Part shown: in pieces, positions 1 through 7,593 of the stretch | How positions within the stretch are numbered: the stretch's first letter is position 1 | Layout of the letters: every line of letters starts with the position of its first letter | Assembly (NCBI GenBank): GCA_040902925.1 | Contig: JBBDWJ010000199.1 | Span: 1 to 22,754 of the forward strand | Direction of reading: 5' to 3' | DNA: 22,754 bases | DNA from: JBBDWJ01 sp040902925 | Lineage (GTDB): Bacteria; Acidobacteriota; Terriglobia; Bryobacterales; UBA6623 | The notes under the pieces: model-generated | Told to the model about the DNA's origin: nothing | Databases searched by the model: none | Seen by the model: the letters and a program-made list of their open reading frames with translations, nothing else | Made by a program: the position numbers and the translations under genes

Positions 1-31
1 CGCAGCAGCCGGCCGTTTCGGGACCGTGGCT

Positions 32-1516
32 CTACCGCCCGGACCGCGATTTCGACCAGCCATGCTCGGGTTGACTCTGCGGGCGTGGCTCAGTCCGTGC
101 TGTTTGCAAAAAACTCTCGATCTTCGCCATCACTTCTGCCTGTTCAGCCGCGACGTTGTTCGTCTCCGCCGGGTCCTCCCGCAGGTTGTACAATTCCAGC
201 TCGCCGTCAGCGGCGGGCCGGATCGCCTTCCACTCGCCCATGCGCACCGCCTGCGTTGGGACCTCATCACGAAACGCCTTTGCCGCGGCGTCATACCGCG
301 GCAGCTCCCAGTAGAGAAACTCGTGCGTCTGCTGCTCGCGGCCGGCCGCCTGTGTGCCCAACAACGTTGGCACGATGGAAACACCGTCGATCCCCGCCGG
401 CGTCTGGGCTCCGGCAATCTCCGCCGCCGTCGGCAGAAAATCGTAGAACGCCGTCACATGCTCGCTGACGGCGCGCGGCTCGATTCGATCCGGCCAGCGC
501 GCGATGAACGGCGTACGGATGCCCCCCTCATACAAATTCTGTTTATGCCCGCGCAAGCCCCCGGTCCCGCCGAAAAAATCGTCCTCCCACAGCAGCGTCG
601 CCACGCCGTTGTCGGAAGTGAAGAATACGATCGTGTTCTGCTCCAATCCCTGCTCGGCAAGCGCTGCCATGATGCGGCCGACGTCGCGGTCCAGCCGCGT
701 GATCATGGCTGCATATGCCGCCCGCGGTTCATCCTGCGCCGCATAGTGATCGCGGCGGTCGCGATAAGGCTTGTCCTCGGGAAACTTGCCGCGATACTCG
801 GCCAGCGAATCTTCGGGCACGAGCAGCTCGAGGTGTGGAATCACGCTCGGCACGTATAGGAAAAAGGGCTCATCCTTGTGGTCGCGGATAAACTGCAGCG
901 CATGTTCGGTGATCACATCCGGTGCGTAGGTCGCCCGCCCACCATCGGCGTTGCCTTCCAGCGGCAGCTCCTCCGAATTCCGGTAGAGGAACTCGGGATA
1001 GTAATAGTGCGCGTGAACCTGCTGCAGGTAGCCGCAAAATTCATCGAATCCCTGCTTGTTGGGATGCCCCTCGGTGCCGATATCGCCCAGCCCCCATTTG
1101 CCAAAAATTCCGGTGGCGTATCCGGCGGACTTCAGCACCTCTGCCACGGTCAAATCTTCGGGCAACAACGGCACGCCACCCGCATTACTGCGCACCGACG
1201 TGTGGCCCATGTGATAGCCGGTCATCAGTACGCTGCGTGAAGGCGCGCAAACCGTGCACCCTGCATAGGCGTTCGTGAACTTCAGTCCGGTAGCGGCCAG
1301 CCTGTCGATATTCGGAGTGCGGATTTTTTCCTGCCCATAGCAGCCCAAATCGCCATAGCCCAAATCATCGGCCATGATGAAGACGATATTCGGCCGCCGG
1401 GTGGATTCGCCGGATTGCTCCGGCGCTCCGCACGAGCTCAACACCCCCGACCCCAGAACACCAAGGCCGCCCAGCAGCGTGTTGCCAAGAAACTCGCGTC
1501 GATTGCTATGCATCAT
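32..1516 (-). CDS. Tat-exported lipoprotein sulfatase (arylsulfatase family)
   Basis: Type I sulfatase of the alkaline-phosphatase superfamily, expected to hydrolyse sulfate esters outside the cytoplasm. The N-terminus has a Tat motif (NRREFLG, residues 5-11), a hydrophobic stretch and a lipobox-like LSSC (26-29), so export and lipid anchoring are likely. Metal ligands appear in MADDLGYGD (48-56). The formylglycine motif is CAPSR with Cys90 as the residue to be oxidised, followed by the usual TG. FTSDNG and a later GGLRGHKQ supply further active-site residues. The usual GKWHLG reads GKWGLG (139-144), so the histidine is absent, a variant I recall in some bacterial sulfatases. I chose the ATG at 1516 because GGGGAG precedes it; a longer frame reaches 1579 without such support. 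No sulfatase-maturating enzyme gene is in the window. The sulfated substrate is unknown. Confidence 0.9.
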   Translation of the reverse strand: MMHSNRREFLGNTLLGGLGVLGSGVLSSCGAPEQSGESTRRPNIVFIMADDLGYGDLGCYGQEKIRTPNIDRLAATGLKFTNAYAGCTVCAPSRSVLMTGYHMGHTSVRSNAGGVPLLPEDLTVAEVLKSAGYATGIFGKWGLGDIGTEGHPNKQGFDEFCGYLQQVHAHYYYPEFLYRNSEELPLEGNADGGRATYAPDVITEHALQFIRDHKDEPFFLYVPSVIPHLELLVPEDSLAEYRGKFPEDKPYRDRRDHYAAQDEPRAAYAAMITRLDRDVGRIMAALAEQGLEQNTIVFFTSDNGVATLLWEDDFFGGTGGLRGHKQNLYEGGIRTPFIARWPDRIEPRAVSEHVTAFYDFLPTAAEIAGAQTPAGIDGVSIVPTLLGTQAAGREQQTHEFLYWELPRYDAAAKAFRDEVPTQAVRMGEWKAIRPAADGELELYNLREDPAETNNVAAEQAEVMAKIESFLQTARTEPRPQSQPEHGWSKSRSGR

Positions 1517-1546
1517 CCGGTTCTCCCCTGCAAAAAACGCCACAGC

Positions 1547-1568
1547 CAGACTATGACCAGACCATGAC
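1547..1568. repeat. 11-bp tandem duplication upstream of the sulfatase
   Basis: Two adjacent 11-bp units, cagactatgac (1547-1557) and cagaccatgac (1558-1568), differ at one base. They lie 31-52 bases upstream of the preferred sulfatase start, where a regulator could bind. This may be chance. Confidence 0.3.
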
Positions 1569-1624
1569 TGAGTGAGCATACTACGCCGCGGCTATTATGT
1601 GCCGGCAAGTGTCGCAGGCTTGGT

Positions 1625-1795
1625 GCGTGAGAGACTGTCACCAATGTGCGTGAGGGGACAGTCACCCAACCGCAGGGTTTGCAATGTGCGTGAGGGGACA
1701 GTCACCCAATCACATGGTTTGCGAAGCCATATGGTGTCGGGTGGGTGACTGTCCCCATGCCCACAGTGTCGGGTGGATCCCTGTCCCATCCCCAT
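1625..1795. repeat. Tandem and inverted repeat cluster between rsgA and the sulfatase
   Basis: Two 40-bp tandem units (1642-1681 and 1682-1721) share an exact 28-bp core; a partial copy lies at 1625-1642. They are followed by two related units of about 32 bp (1734-1765 and 1766-1795). The core ggggacagtcaccc (1654-1667 and 1694-1707) is perfectly inverted as gggtgactgtcccc at 1743-1756. The copy at 1694 can therefore fold with 1743 into a 14-bp stem, with a second small hairpin in its loop (atggttt/aagccat, one G-T pair). No coding sense is apparent. It resembles the short palindromic intergenic repeats scattered in acidobacterial genomes. Confidence 0.75.
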
Positions 1796-2875
1796 CTAGC
1801 GGTGAGGGATCTTGCGGTACTGCTTGTGAAGCCGCTTCAACCGCCGCCTCTCTTCATAAGCTGCCTGGTCGTCCACCTGTAGCTCGAGACGCCGTAGTTC
1901 GCGCCCGATCTTGTGATAGTTCTCCAACCGGCGGGCATCGATGTCTCCCCTCTCGACCGCCGCCACAACGGCGCAACCTGGCTCACCCTGGTGTCGGCAG
2001 TCGCGAAAACGACACTCGCCCGCAAGCTCGTCGATATCCAAGAAACCCGATTCAATGCTCTCGGGGTCGGCCCAAAGCTGCAGCTCGCGCAAGCCGGGCG
2101 AATCGATCAACAACTGCCCGCCCGGCAGCACAAACAACTCGCGGTCCGTCGTCGTATGGCGGCCGCGCCGATTCGCATCGCCCAACTCGCGGACACGCTG
2201 CCGTTCCTCGCCCAGCAGCCGGTTGATGATCGTCGACTTGCCGACGCCGGAGGACCCAACGAGCGCGGCTGTTTGCGCCGGTTCAATCAGCCGCAACAAA
2301 TCCTCCATCCCGACAGCATCGAGGGCGCTCATCAGAACCACGGGAGCGTCCCCGCCGACGGGCCGCACCTGCCGCAAAGCCGCCGCCGGGTCGCTGCATT
2401 CATCCAGCTTGTTCAAAACGACGACCGGCGCGGCGCCGCCTTGCCGTGCCAGCAGCAGATAACGCTCCAGCCGCCCCAAACTGAAGTCGCGTCCGAACGC
2501 CGAGACAACCAGCAGCAGATCAACATTCGCCGCCAGCACCTGCGGTTCCGCTTTCGCGCCCGGACGCCGCCGCGCGATTTGAGTACGCCGCGCCAGCACC
2601 GCCTCGATCCTGCGCTCCTGCCAGGAAAACGCCACCCAGTCGCCAACGACCGGGCGCCGCTCGCCGGCCTGCGAAAGCCGTCCCGCCACCGTCGCCTCGA
2701 CTTCGCCGCGCGCGGTGAACAGCACGCAGCCCGCTTGGCGAGCCAGCCGCACGCGCCCCGGCTCAATGGCAAGATCGCGCGAGTGCTCGTGCAGCGCCGC
2801 ACCCTCTTGCATCTCCCAATCCTGCTGAAACAAACTTTGATATCCGGAATTCCAGCCAAACTCTTCCAGCCTCAT
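1796..2875 (-). CDS. rsgA: Ribosome small-subunit-dependent GTPase A
   Basis: RsgA (YjeQ/EngC) is a cytoplasmic GTPase that binds the 30S subunit late in assembly and is released when it hydrolyses GTP. The protein is 359 residues. It has the circularly permuted GTPase order: N-terminal OB-fold region (about 35-105), then G4 NKLD (155-158), then the P-loop GSSGVGKST (207-215), then TTTD (241-244) and DSPG (258-261). The C-terminal zinc site is Cys288, Cys293, His295 and Cys301. I prefer the ATG at 2875, preceded by gaggtg at good spacing; it gives MRLEEFGWN, the usual start of this family. An in-frame TTG at 2905 is less likely. It stands alone; the sulfatase lies 279 bases downstream on the same strand. 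Confidence 0.95.
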   Translation of the reverse strand: MRLEEFGWNSGYQSLFQQDWEMQEGAALHEHSRDLAIEPGRVRLARQAGCVLFTARGEVEATVAGRLSQAGERRPVVGDWVAFSWQERRIEAVLARRTQIARRRPGAKAEPQVLAANVDLLLVVSAFGRDFSLGRLERYLLLARQGGAAPVVVLNKLDECSDPAAALRQVRPVGGDAPVVLMSALDAVGMEDLLRLIEPAQTAALVGSSGVGKSTIINRLLGEERQRVRELGDANRRGRHTTTDRELFVLPGGQLLIDSPGLRELQLWADPESIESGFLDIDELAGECRFRDCRHQGEPGCAVVAAVERGDIDARRLENYHKIGRELRRLELQVDDQAAYEERRRLKRLHKQYRKIPHR

Positions 2876-3304
2876 AGCAAAACACCTCGTCAGCGGGACG
2901 GCCAACGAGCCGGTCCCGCGGGTTAGAAGTTAGGTGTTATTCGAAGTTGCAGGTAGGAGTCACCCGGCACACGAGTAGCGCCGGCAAGGCAAAGGATCAA
3001 TCCTTAGCCAATGACCTAGAGGCAGGAAACAAGTTCGGAAGTAAACAAAGACAACAAATCAAAGCCTAGCACGGCCGAAGACGACCTAGCAACGGCAACG
3101 CGCTGGTTTCAAGGCTCGAAGCGGGAGTGTCGGACCGCAACGGCAAGCGCGGCAAGCAAGCGCAACGAGCTAGGCGCGGGCTTATCACGCCTCGCAGCCG
3201 GCACCTTGTTTTAGAGCGACAGTGGAACGTCGTGCAAATGTTTCTTAGGCTAGTGCCGGCCCCTCGGCTCGGGTGCCTGGGTCACCGGCAACCACGAAAG
3301 AGTC
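2876..3304. other. Long intergenic stretch, CTAG-rich, no gene recognised
   Basis: These 429 bases contain no convincing reading frame. CTAG occurs five times (3016, 3066, 3086, 3170, 3250), more than expected for a sequence usually rare in bacterial DNA. An 8-bp inverted pair, gccggcac (3197-3204) and gtgccggc (3253-3260), could close a structured hairpin. aaggatcaatcctt near 2991-3005 is nearly palindromic. Bases 3022-3066 are purine-rich on the plus strand. I found none of the landmarks of tmRNA, RNase P, 6S or SRP RNA. It may hold the rsgA promoter and leader, or an unrecognised RNA. Confidence 0.5.
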
Positions 3305-4138
3305 CTAGCTCTTCTGCCCGTCGAGCACGCCGCGCATGTAGGCGAACGACTCCGCCATGCCCGCCTGCGGGGCCTTGGCGTTGATCTCATACTCGAGATT
3401 CACATACCCGGGGTACTTCGTCTTCTTCAAGGTCTTGAAGATCTCGGCCACCGGAATCTTGCCCCTGCCGACCGCAACTTGGCGGCGGGAGGAATCGAAC
3501 TCCGTAAGATCCTTGATGTGCATGTCGTGCAGCCGGGCGCCGGCCATCTCGATCCCTTCGATGACGTCCTCGCCCGATCGCGAGGCGTGGCCCACGTCGT
3601 AGCACAGCCCCATGCAGGGGTCCATGTTCTTGACGCGCTCAATCACGCTCGCCCCGGTGGGATAGAGCTTATCCTCGGGACCATGGTTGTGGATGGCGAT
3701 CTTCAGGCCGAGCTGTTTGGCGTATTTTTCGATGACGCCCAGGTTGTCGTGGGTCGGCGCGCAAACCACGACCGGAAAACCGGCGTTTTTGGCGTACGTG
3801 AGCAGCGTCTTGGTTTCCGCTTCGTCGCCCTTCAGCGAGACGTTGCCGCCGGCGACGATTTCGATACCCGCCGCCTTGAACTCGTCTTGCGCGGCCTTCA
3901 ACTCGGCCACGCTGGATTCGTAGGGCATGTGCATCGACTTGAGGTTCACGTAGCGCACGTCGAGCGCCTTGAGGATTTCGATGGCTTCGGCGCGCGAAAA
4001 CTCGCGCAGCGAATAAGAGGCGACGCCGAGCTTGACGTCGTCCCAGTGGTGCTCCTCCGTGGTGACGGCCAGAGCGGCCGGAAGTCCCGCGAGCGCCGCG
4101 GCTCCGGTGAGAAAGTTTCGTCGGTTGAGATTCGCCAT
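3305..4138 (-). CDS. Tat-exported sugar phosphate isomerase/epimerase-like TIM-barrel protein
   Basis: A 277-residue protein of the xylose isomerase-like TIM-barrel family (AP_endonuc_2). A Tat signal opens it (NRRNFLTGAAALAGLPAALA), so the mature enzyme acts outside the cytoplasm. Family features are GVASYSLREFSR near the barrel start, the HNHG segment around residue 150, CYDVGHA near 180, and HMHIKDL near 210. Histidines and acidic residues at such places bind the divalent metal in relatives. NLEYEI and the closing helix follow. The ATG at 4138 is preceded by AGGAAGG at a suitable distance. Exported relatives are frequent in Acidobacteriota and Planctomycetota, often in carbohydrate loci. 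Substrate is not predictable. The sulfatase 1.8 kb away may share a polysaccharide-related role, which is only inference. Confidence 0.85.
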   Translation of the reverse strand: MANLNRRNFLTGAAALAGLPAALAVTTEEHHWDDVKLGVASYSLREFSRAEAIEILKALDVRYVNLKSMHMPYESSVAELKAAQDEFKAAGIEIVAGGNVSLKGDEAETKTLLTYAKNAGFPVVVCAPTHDNLGVIEKYAKQLGLKIAIHNHGPEDKLYPTGASVIERVKNMDPCMGLCYDVGHASRSGEDVIEGIEMAGARLHDMHIKDLTEFDSSRRQVAVGRGKIPVAEIFKTLKKTKYPGYVNLEYEINAKAPQAGMAESFAYMRGVLDGQKS

Positions 4139-4431
4139 GATCTACCTTCCTGAGTTCGGCCCCATTTCGGCTGGGCTAGGCTTGCCGGACGCGGCATTCG
4201 TGGCGTCCGCGCGGTTGGCCTGGGATGCTTTTCCCGCCCGTATCCGTTTCTGTCTCCGTATCAATGTCGCCCAGCGGCGCTGGAAATGCAACACACGAGC
4301 GGACATCTTGCCAAGGGAAAAGGCATTTTGTCGCGGGAACATTGAGTCCGGCGGGCCCGCCCGCAATCGCCGGCGGCGCGTGCCACCGCGATTCACGCCA
4401 TGCTATCCTAGTCGAAGTAGTTGCTTACTGT

Positions 4432-4507
4432 GGGCCTGTGGCGCAGTTGGGAGCGCGCTTCCATGGCATGGAAGAGGTCGTGGGTTCGATTCCCTCCAGG
4501 TCCACCA
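4432..4507 (+). tRNA. tRNA-Ala (anticodon GGC)
   Basis: A full 76-base cloverleaf folds by eye. The acceptor GGGCCTG (4432-4438) pairs with CAGGTCC (4497-4503) with one G-U. The D stem is GCGC/GCGC. The anticodon stem CTTCC/GGAAG encloses loop ATGGCAT, with GGC at 4465-4467. The T arm is GTGGG-TTCGATT-CCCTC with one T-T mismatch. Discriminator A and an encoded CCA close it. It decodes GCC alanine codons. The left end of a probable island lies 48 bases downstream. Confidence 0.93.
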
Positions 4508-4554
4508 ATTCTTTCAATCACTTGCGTCCCTTTTGGTCATTCCGGCCACCTGAA

Positions 4555-4573
4555 ATCCCGCACAATTCCCGCA
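4555..4573. repeat. Left imperfect direct repeat, candidate attachment site
   Basis: The sequence atcccgcacaattcccgca recurs at 8229-8247 with one mismatch. It lies 48 bases past tRNA-Ala and 11 bases before the stop of the recombinase remnant. Two such repeats bounding accessory genes fit attL/attR of an integrated element. The crossover core cannot be proven here. Confidence 0.45.
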
Positions 4574-4583
4574 TTTGAACCGC

Positions 4584-4676
4584 TCAACCGGCTTTCTTGA
4601 GCAGCCTGAGTTTCACTTTTCGAACCGCTGTCTCGCGGCGATCCAATCCGACCAGCGTGTAGGCGCTGCTCATCAT
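4584..4676 (-). pseudogene. C-terminal remnant of a probable tyrosine recombinase (integrase)
   Basis: Thirty codons from 4676 to a TGA at 4584-4586 read MMSSAYTLVGLDRRETAVRK and on to LKKAG. A tyrosine followed by T and then a basic amphipathic helix is how many phage-type integrases end, and I recall YTLVGL-RRE tails in acidobacterial integrases. The upstream catalytic R, HxxR and second H are missing; sequence beyond 4677 no longer reads as recombinase. If correct, this is a decayed integrase at the edge of an island. The stretch is short, so the call rests on tail similarity and position beside a tRNA and a direct repeat. Confidence 0.35.
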
Positions 4677-4871
4677 CGGCTTGCGCGAAGCAGAGGCTCG
4701 GGAGTTGCGCGTAGCCTCAGCGGAGCGGGGCGATAGGTGAACGAGTAGATTCCGGCCCGGCACCCTCCTTTTCTGAAGCCTGTGAGGGCGAAAGGGGGCC
4801 GGGACACGCTCGCCTGGAGGCTTGTTTCAAAGCGGCCAGCAAACCGGCCAATAATGCGGCAATTACGCAGC

Positions 4872-4900
4872 TTGAAATCAATGTAACTTGCTGATATAAA
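4872..4900 (+). promoter_or_regulatory. Sigma-70-type promoter of the Fic gene
   Basis: TTGAAA (4872-4877) and TATAAA (4895-4900) are separated by exactly 17 bases. The expected transcription start, about seven bases downstream, falls at or next to the ATG at 4908, which implies a leaderless or nearly leaderless message. A 15-bp sequence, ggccaataatgcggc (4846-4860), recurs with one change at 4937-4951 on the other side and could serve an operator role. Confidence 0.55.
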
Positions 4901-4907
4901 TATATGT

Positions 4908-6140
4908 ATGGATGGTTGTCGAGTGGCCAATGAAGTGGCCAAAAATGCGGCGGACCGGCGGGAGCCGGTTTCGCTGATGGAGCCGCTGCTTATCACGGAA
5001 GGTTCGCACCACCGCGCCCGCCTGACCGATCTCGCGGTCGATCTCGCCCAGAAAGCGGCCGGTTTCCGGCGCAGCCTGCCCGCAAGCCTGCTGGCCTCGC
5101 TGGCCACCCTGGTGCGGTCGATGAACTGCTACTACTCGAATCGGATCGAGGGCCACGACACCCACCCCGTCGATATCGAACGCGCCCTCAAAAACGACTA
5201 CTCCCACGACGCCCGCAAGCGCGACCTGCAACTGGAAGCCAAAGCGCATATCGCCGTCCAGCGGTGGATCGACGGGGGCGGGATAAAAGGACGCGCGGTG
5301 AGCGCGGCAGGGATCTGTGAAATCCACCGCCGCTTCGGCGAACTTCTGCCTGAAGACCTGCTCTTTGTCGAGGACCCGCACACGAAGGAGCGCGTGCGCA
5401 TCGAACCAGGAGCGCTGCGCCGCCGCGACGTCGAGGTGGGCACGCATGTAGCCGTAAGCCCCGGCGCTGTGCCGCGTTTTCTTTCGCGCTTCGAAGAGGT
5501 TTACGGCAACCTCGGCAAGGCGGAGGCCATCCTTTCCGCCGCCGCCGCGCATCACCGGCTGCTCTGGATACACCCGTTCCTCGACGGCAACGGCCGCGTC
5601 GCCCGCCTGATGTCGCATGCCGCGCTTCTGGAGACGCTGGAGACCGGCGCGGTCTGGTCGGTGGCGCGGGGCCTTGCCCGCAACGTGCAGGACTACAAGA
5701 CGCACCTGGCCAACTGCGACCTGCCGCGCCGCAACGACCTTGACGGGCGCGGGCATTTGAGCGAAGAGGCCCTCGCGGAATTCACGAAGTTCTTCCTCAA
5801 CACCTGCATCGACCAAGTCACCTTCATGGAAGGCATCATGCAGCCCGAGCGCCTGCGCGCGCGCATCGCGCTCTGGGCGGAAGAAGAGATCCGGCTCGGC
5901 GCCCTGCCCCCGAAATCAGGCTCCATACTTGAAGCCGTGCTCTACCGCGGCGAGCTTCCGCGCGGTGACACGCCGGAAGTGATCGGAGGCAGCGGGCGCA
6001 GCGCCCGGCGGGTGGTCTCGGCTCTCATCGAAGCTGGCGTGCTCATGTCGGAAAGCACCCGCGCCCCCCTGCGCCTCGCCTTCCCGGCCGCGCTCGCGCA
6101 CCGCTGGATGCCGGGCCTGTTTCCGGAGCAGACCGGGTGA
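4908..6140 (+). CDS. Fic family protein (class II, autoinhibited AMPylase-like)
   Basis: Fic proteins transfer AMP or another phosphate-linked group from a nucleotide to hydroxyl side chains of target proteins. This 410-residue protein has the full catalytic motif HPFLDGNGR (222-230) with a following Arg233. It also carries the N-terminal inhibitory helix motif [S/T]xxxE[G/N] as SNRIEG (77-82), so it belongs to class II, where Glu81 would block ATP until relieved. The region around 25-110 matches the Fic N-terminal domain; the C-terminal part looks like a winged-helix region. The ATG at 4908 has no ribosome-binding site but sits at the predicted transcription start; Met24 at 4977, after a weak GGGAG, is an alternative giving 387 residues. 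It lies inside the probable island with no recognisable antitoxin gene beside it; self-inhibition may make one unnecessary. Confidence 0.92.
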   Translation: MDGCRVANEVAKNAADRREPVSLMEPLLITEGSHHRARLTDLAVDLAQKAAGFRRSLPASLLASLATLVRSMNCYYSNRIEGHDTHPVDIERALKNDYSHDARKRDLQLEAKAHIAVQRWIDGGGIKGRAVSAAGICEIHRRFGELLPEDLLFVEDPHTKERVRIEPGALRRRDVEVGTHVAVSPGAVPRFLSRFEEVYGNLGKAEAILSAAAAHHRLLWIHPFLDGNGRVARLMSHAALLETLETGAVWSVARGLARNVQDYKTHLANCDLPRRNDLDGRGHLSEEALAEFTKFFLNTCIDQVTFMEGIMQPERLRARIALWAEEEIRLGALPPKSGSILEAVLYRGELPRGDTPEVIGGSGRSARRVVSALIEAGVLMSESTRAPLRLAFPAALAHRWMPGLFPEQTG

Positions 6141-6248
6141 CAGCCCCAAGGAAGCGTGCAAAACTAACCTTGAAGCCAACACGACCTTTGGCTAACGGAG
6201 TGGTGGCCCAGGTCGGAAGAACGAGTCATTAGCTCCAGTGCTGACACT

Positions 6249-6431
6249 ATGGAACGAGGTGAAGTGAAACAAGGGGAGCAGACCGGGCCAGAAGCAGCGG
6301 GACCGTTGTCCACCACCGCAGCCCGAGTATTTTGGCCTTACGGTCACCTGCTATACGAGCGGTGGCTTCGAGAGTATCGCGCGCTGGGCTACGCGGTGTT
6401 CGAGATCAGTCTTCGAGGAGCGGAAGGCTAA
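6249..6431 (+). CDS. Small hypothetical protein (uncertain)
   Basis: A 60-residue frame starting at ATG 6249, with a plausible aromatic-rich C-terminal helix (GHLLYERWLREYRALGYAVF). It converges on and overlaps the end of the minus-strand gene by 26 bases. Its early codons contain a 13-bp duplicate (ggagcagaccggg, 6275-6287) of the last codons of the Fic gene (6125-6137), in the same frame sense (EQTG). It could be a real small gene, a fragment produced by duplication, or chance. No family is recognised. Confidence 0.25.
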   Translation: MERGEVKQGEQTGPEAAGPLSTTAARVFWPYGHLLYERWLREYRALGYAVFEISLRGAEG

Positions 6432-7593
6432 GCGCCCGTTCGTCCGCCAAGCCGGCTTCGTTCAGCCGGCGTTGCAGGCTGGGTTTGCTCGCGTGCTCTT
6501 CGCGAACCGTACGAAGACCAAACCGGAAGTCAGCTTCTCGTTTGTCTCGAGTCGCCAAGTCGCGCAGATCGATCAGTAGCTGGATAGCGCGATCGTAGTC
6601 GTTTGGACGCTTCGTTGCGATCAATTCCCCGATCTTGTCCCAAGTATCGTCCTCACGGCCGGCCAAACGGTCGAGGTAGGCGGCGCGCGCGGCCGCCTGT
6701 GCCGCTTCCTGTCGACGCCTCTCTGCCTCCTTCTTGTAATTAATTTCCTGCTCGCGCTTTTCGGCGCGGGCGCTTGCGGCGGCGCGAAGCTCGCCCGCCG
6801 TTCGCCGGTCGGAAGGGCGCTCCTTCCGCCCCATCGCTGGCAGCTTGCCGGCGTGGAACCGGCGAAGCAATTCCGCTCCGAGAGCGGGGAGCTCGCCGCA
6901 AGCCGCGGCGCACAACAGCGCGTCCTTCTCCCCGCCAGGGATGCTCTCTACCCACGCGGCGACATCTTTCCGAGAGGGACCTGAAGGCGCAGGGGCGCTG
7001 GCCTCGGCGGCCGCCTCGATCAAGTCGTGGTCGATTTCGAAGAAGCTGGAGAACGCCGAAAGGGTTCCCGAGTCTTCGGCCAAGCCCGGCGGGAGCGGAG
7101 GCTCCATCTCGTCGTCCTCGACTTCTTCCTCTTGCACGCAACGCAGCCAAGCCAGGTAGAGACAGCGGTAGTCTCCTCGCAGCAGGCCTTCGCGCAAGGG
7201 CAGCAGCGATCCCATCCAATCTTCCTCTTCGCCGTCGAGGTACTCGTCATACGCCTCTTCCGCGTGAAACTCGAGGATCAACGACGTCCCATGGGCGCGA
7301 ACTCCCACGAACGGCCCCGCGCAGTAAGGCTTAATTCGCGGAAGGCTCGCAAGACTGTTCGGCAGACGTAAATCGAAGCGCCGCGTTCCCCAGTTTGCGA
7401 AGTACAGAAACGCGTCAAACATCTGCTCCATCAGGCGGTCTGGATCACCCTTGAAGTCGCCCCACTGGTAGGTGTTGACGAAGCTCGTCGGCGAGATCGC
7501 GGCGCGTGTCGACAGATCGCGCAGGCGCTTCAACTCAGCTTTGCCGAGCGGCCGGTCGACTGCCCGAAATTCGTAGTATTGGTACTCGCTCAT
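6406..7593 (-). CDS. Conserved hypothetical protein, second gene of a coupled pair
   Basis: A 395-residue cytoplasmic protein without signal peptide or membrane segment. I recognise the opening MSEYQYYEFRAVDRPL and the STRAAISPTSFVNTYQWGDFKGDP segment (28-51) as a widely conserved uncharacterised family, but I know no function. The N-terminal 160 residues are aromatic-rich and probably folded. An acidic run (EEEVEDDEME, 155-164) and PPLPPG follow. About 265-310 is a highly charged Ala/Arg/Glu-rich helix, probably coiled coil. The ATG at 7593 follows GGAAGG and overlaps the TGA of the upstream gene as ATGA, so the two are translationally coupled. A TTG at 7611 is less likely. It lies inside the probable island. 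Confidence 0.8.
   Translation of the reverse strand: MSEYQYYEFRAVDRPLGKAELKRLRDLSTRAAISPTSFVNTYQWGDFKGDPDRLMEQMFDAFLYFANWGTRRFDLRLPNSLASLPRIKPYCAGPFVGVRAHGTSLILEFHAEEAYDEYLDGEEEDWMGSLLPLREGLLRGDYRCLYLAWLRCVQEEEVEDDEMEPPLPPGLAEDSGTLSAFSSFFEIDHDLIEAAAEASAPAPSGPSRKDVAAWVESIPGGEKDALLCAAACGELPALGAELLRRFHAGKLPAMGRKERPSDRRTAGELRAAASARAEKREQEINYKKEAERRRQEAAQAAARAAYLDRLAGREDDTWDKIGELIATKRPNDYDRAIQLLIDLRDLATRDKREADFRFGLRTVREEHASKPSLQRRLNEAGLADERALSLPLLED

Noticed and set aside
1625..1795. CRISPR array
   Set aside because: Only two full 40-bp units, directly adjacent with no unique spacers, followed by inverted copies; no cas genes nearby.
2876..3304. tmRNA, RNase P RNA, 6S RNA or SRP RNA
   Set aside because: None of the conserved landmarks of these RNAs could be found on either strand.
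4673..5107. A 144-codon minus-strand frame spanning the Fic promoter
   Set aside because: It crosses a consensus promoter and the Fic start, and its C-terminal part looks like translated intergenic repeat sequence.
4878..5816. A 312-codon minus-strand frame opposite the Fic gene
   Set aside because: It is the antisense of a gene with complete Fic motifs, and its translation has no recognisable domain; long shadow frames are expected at this GC content.
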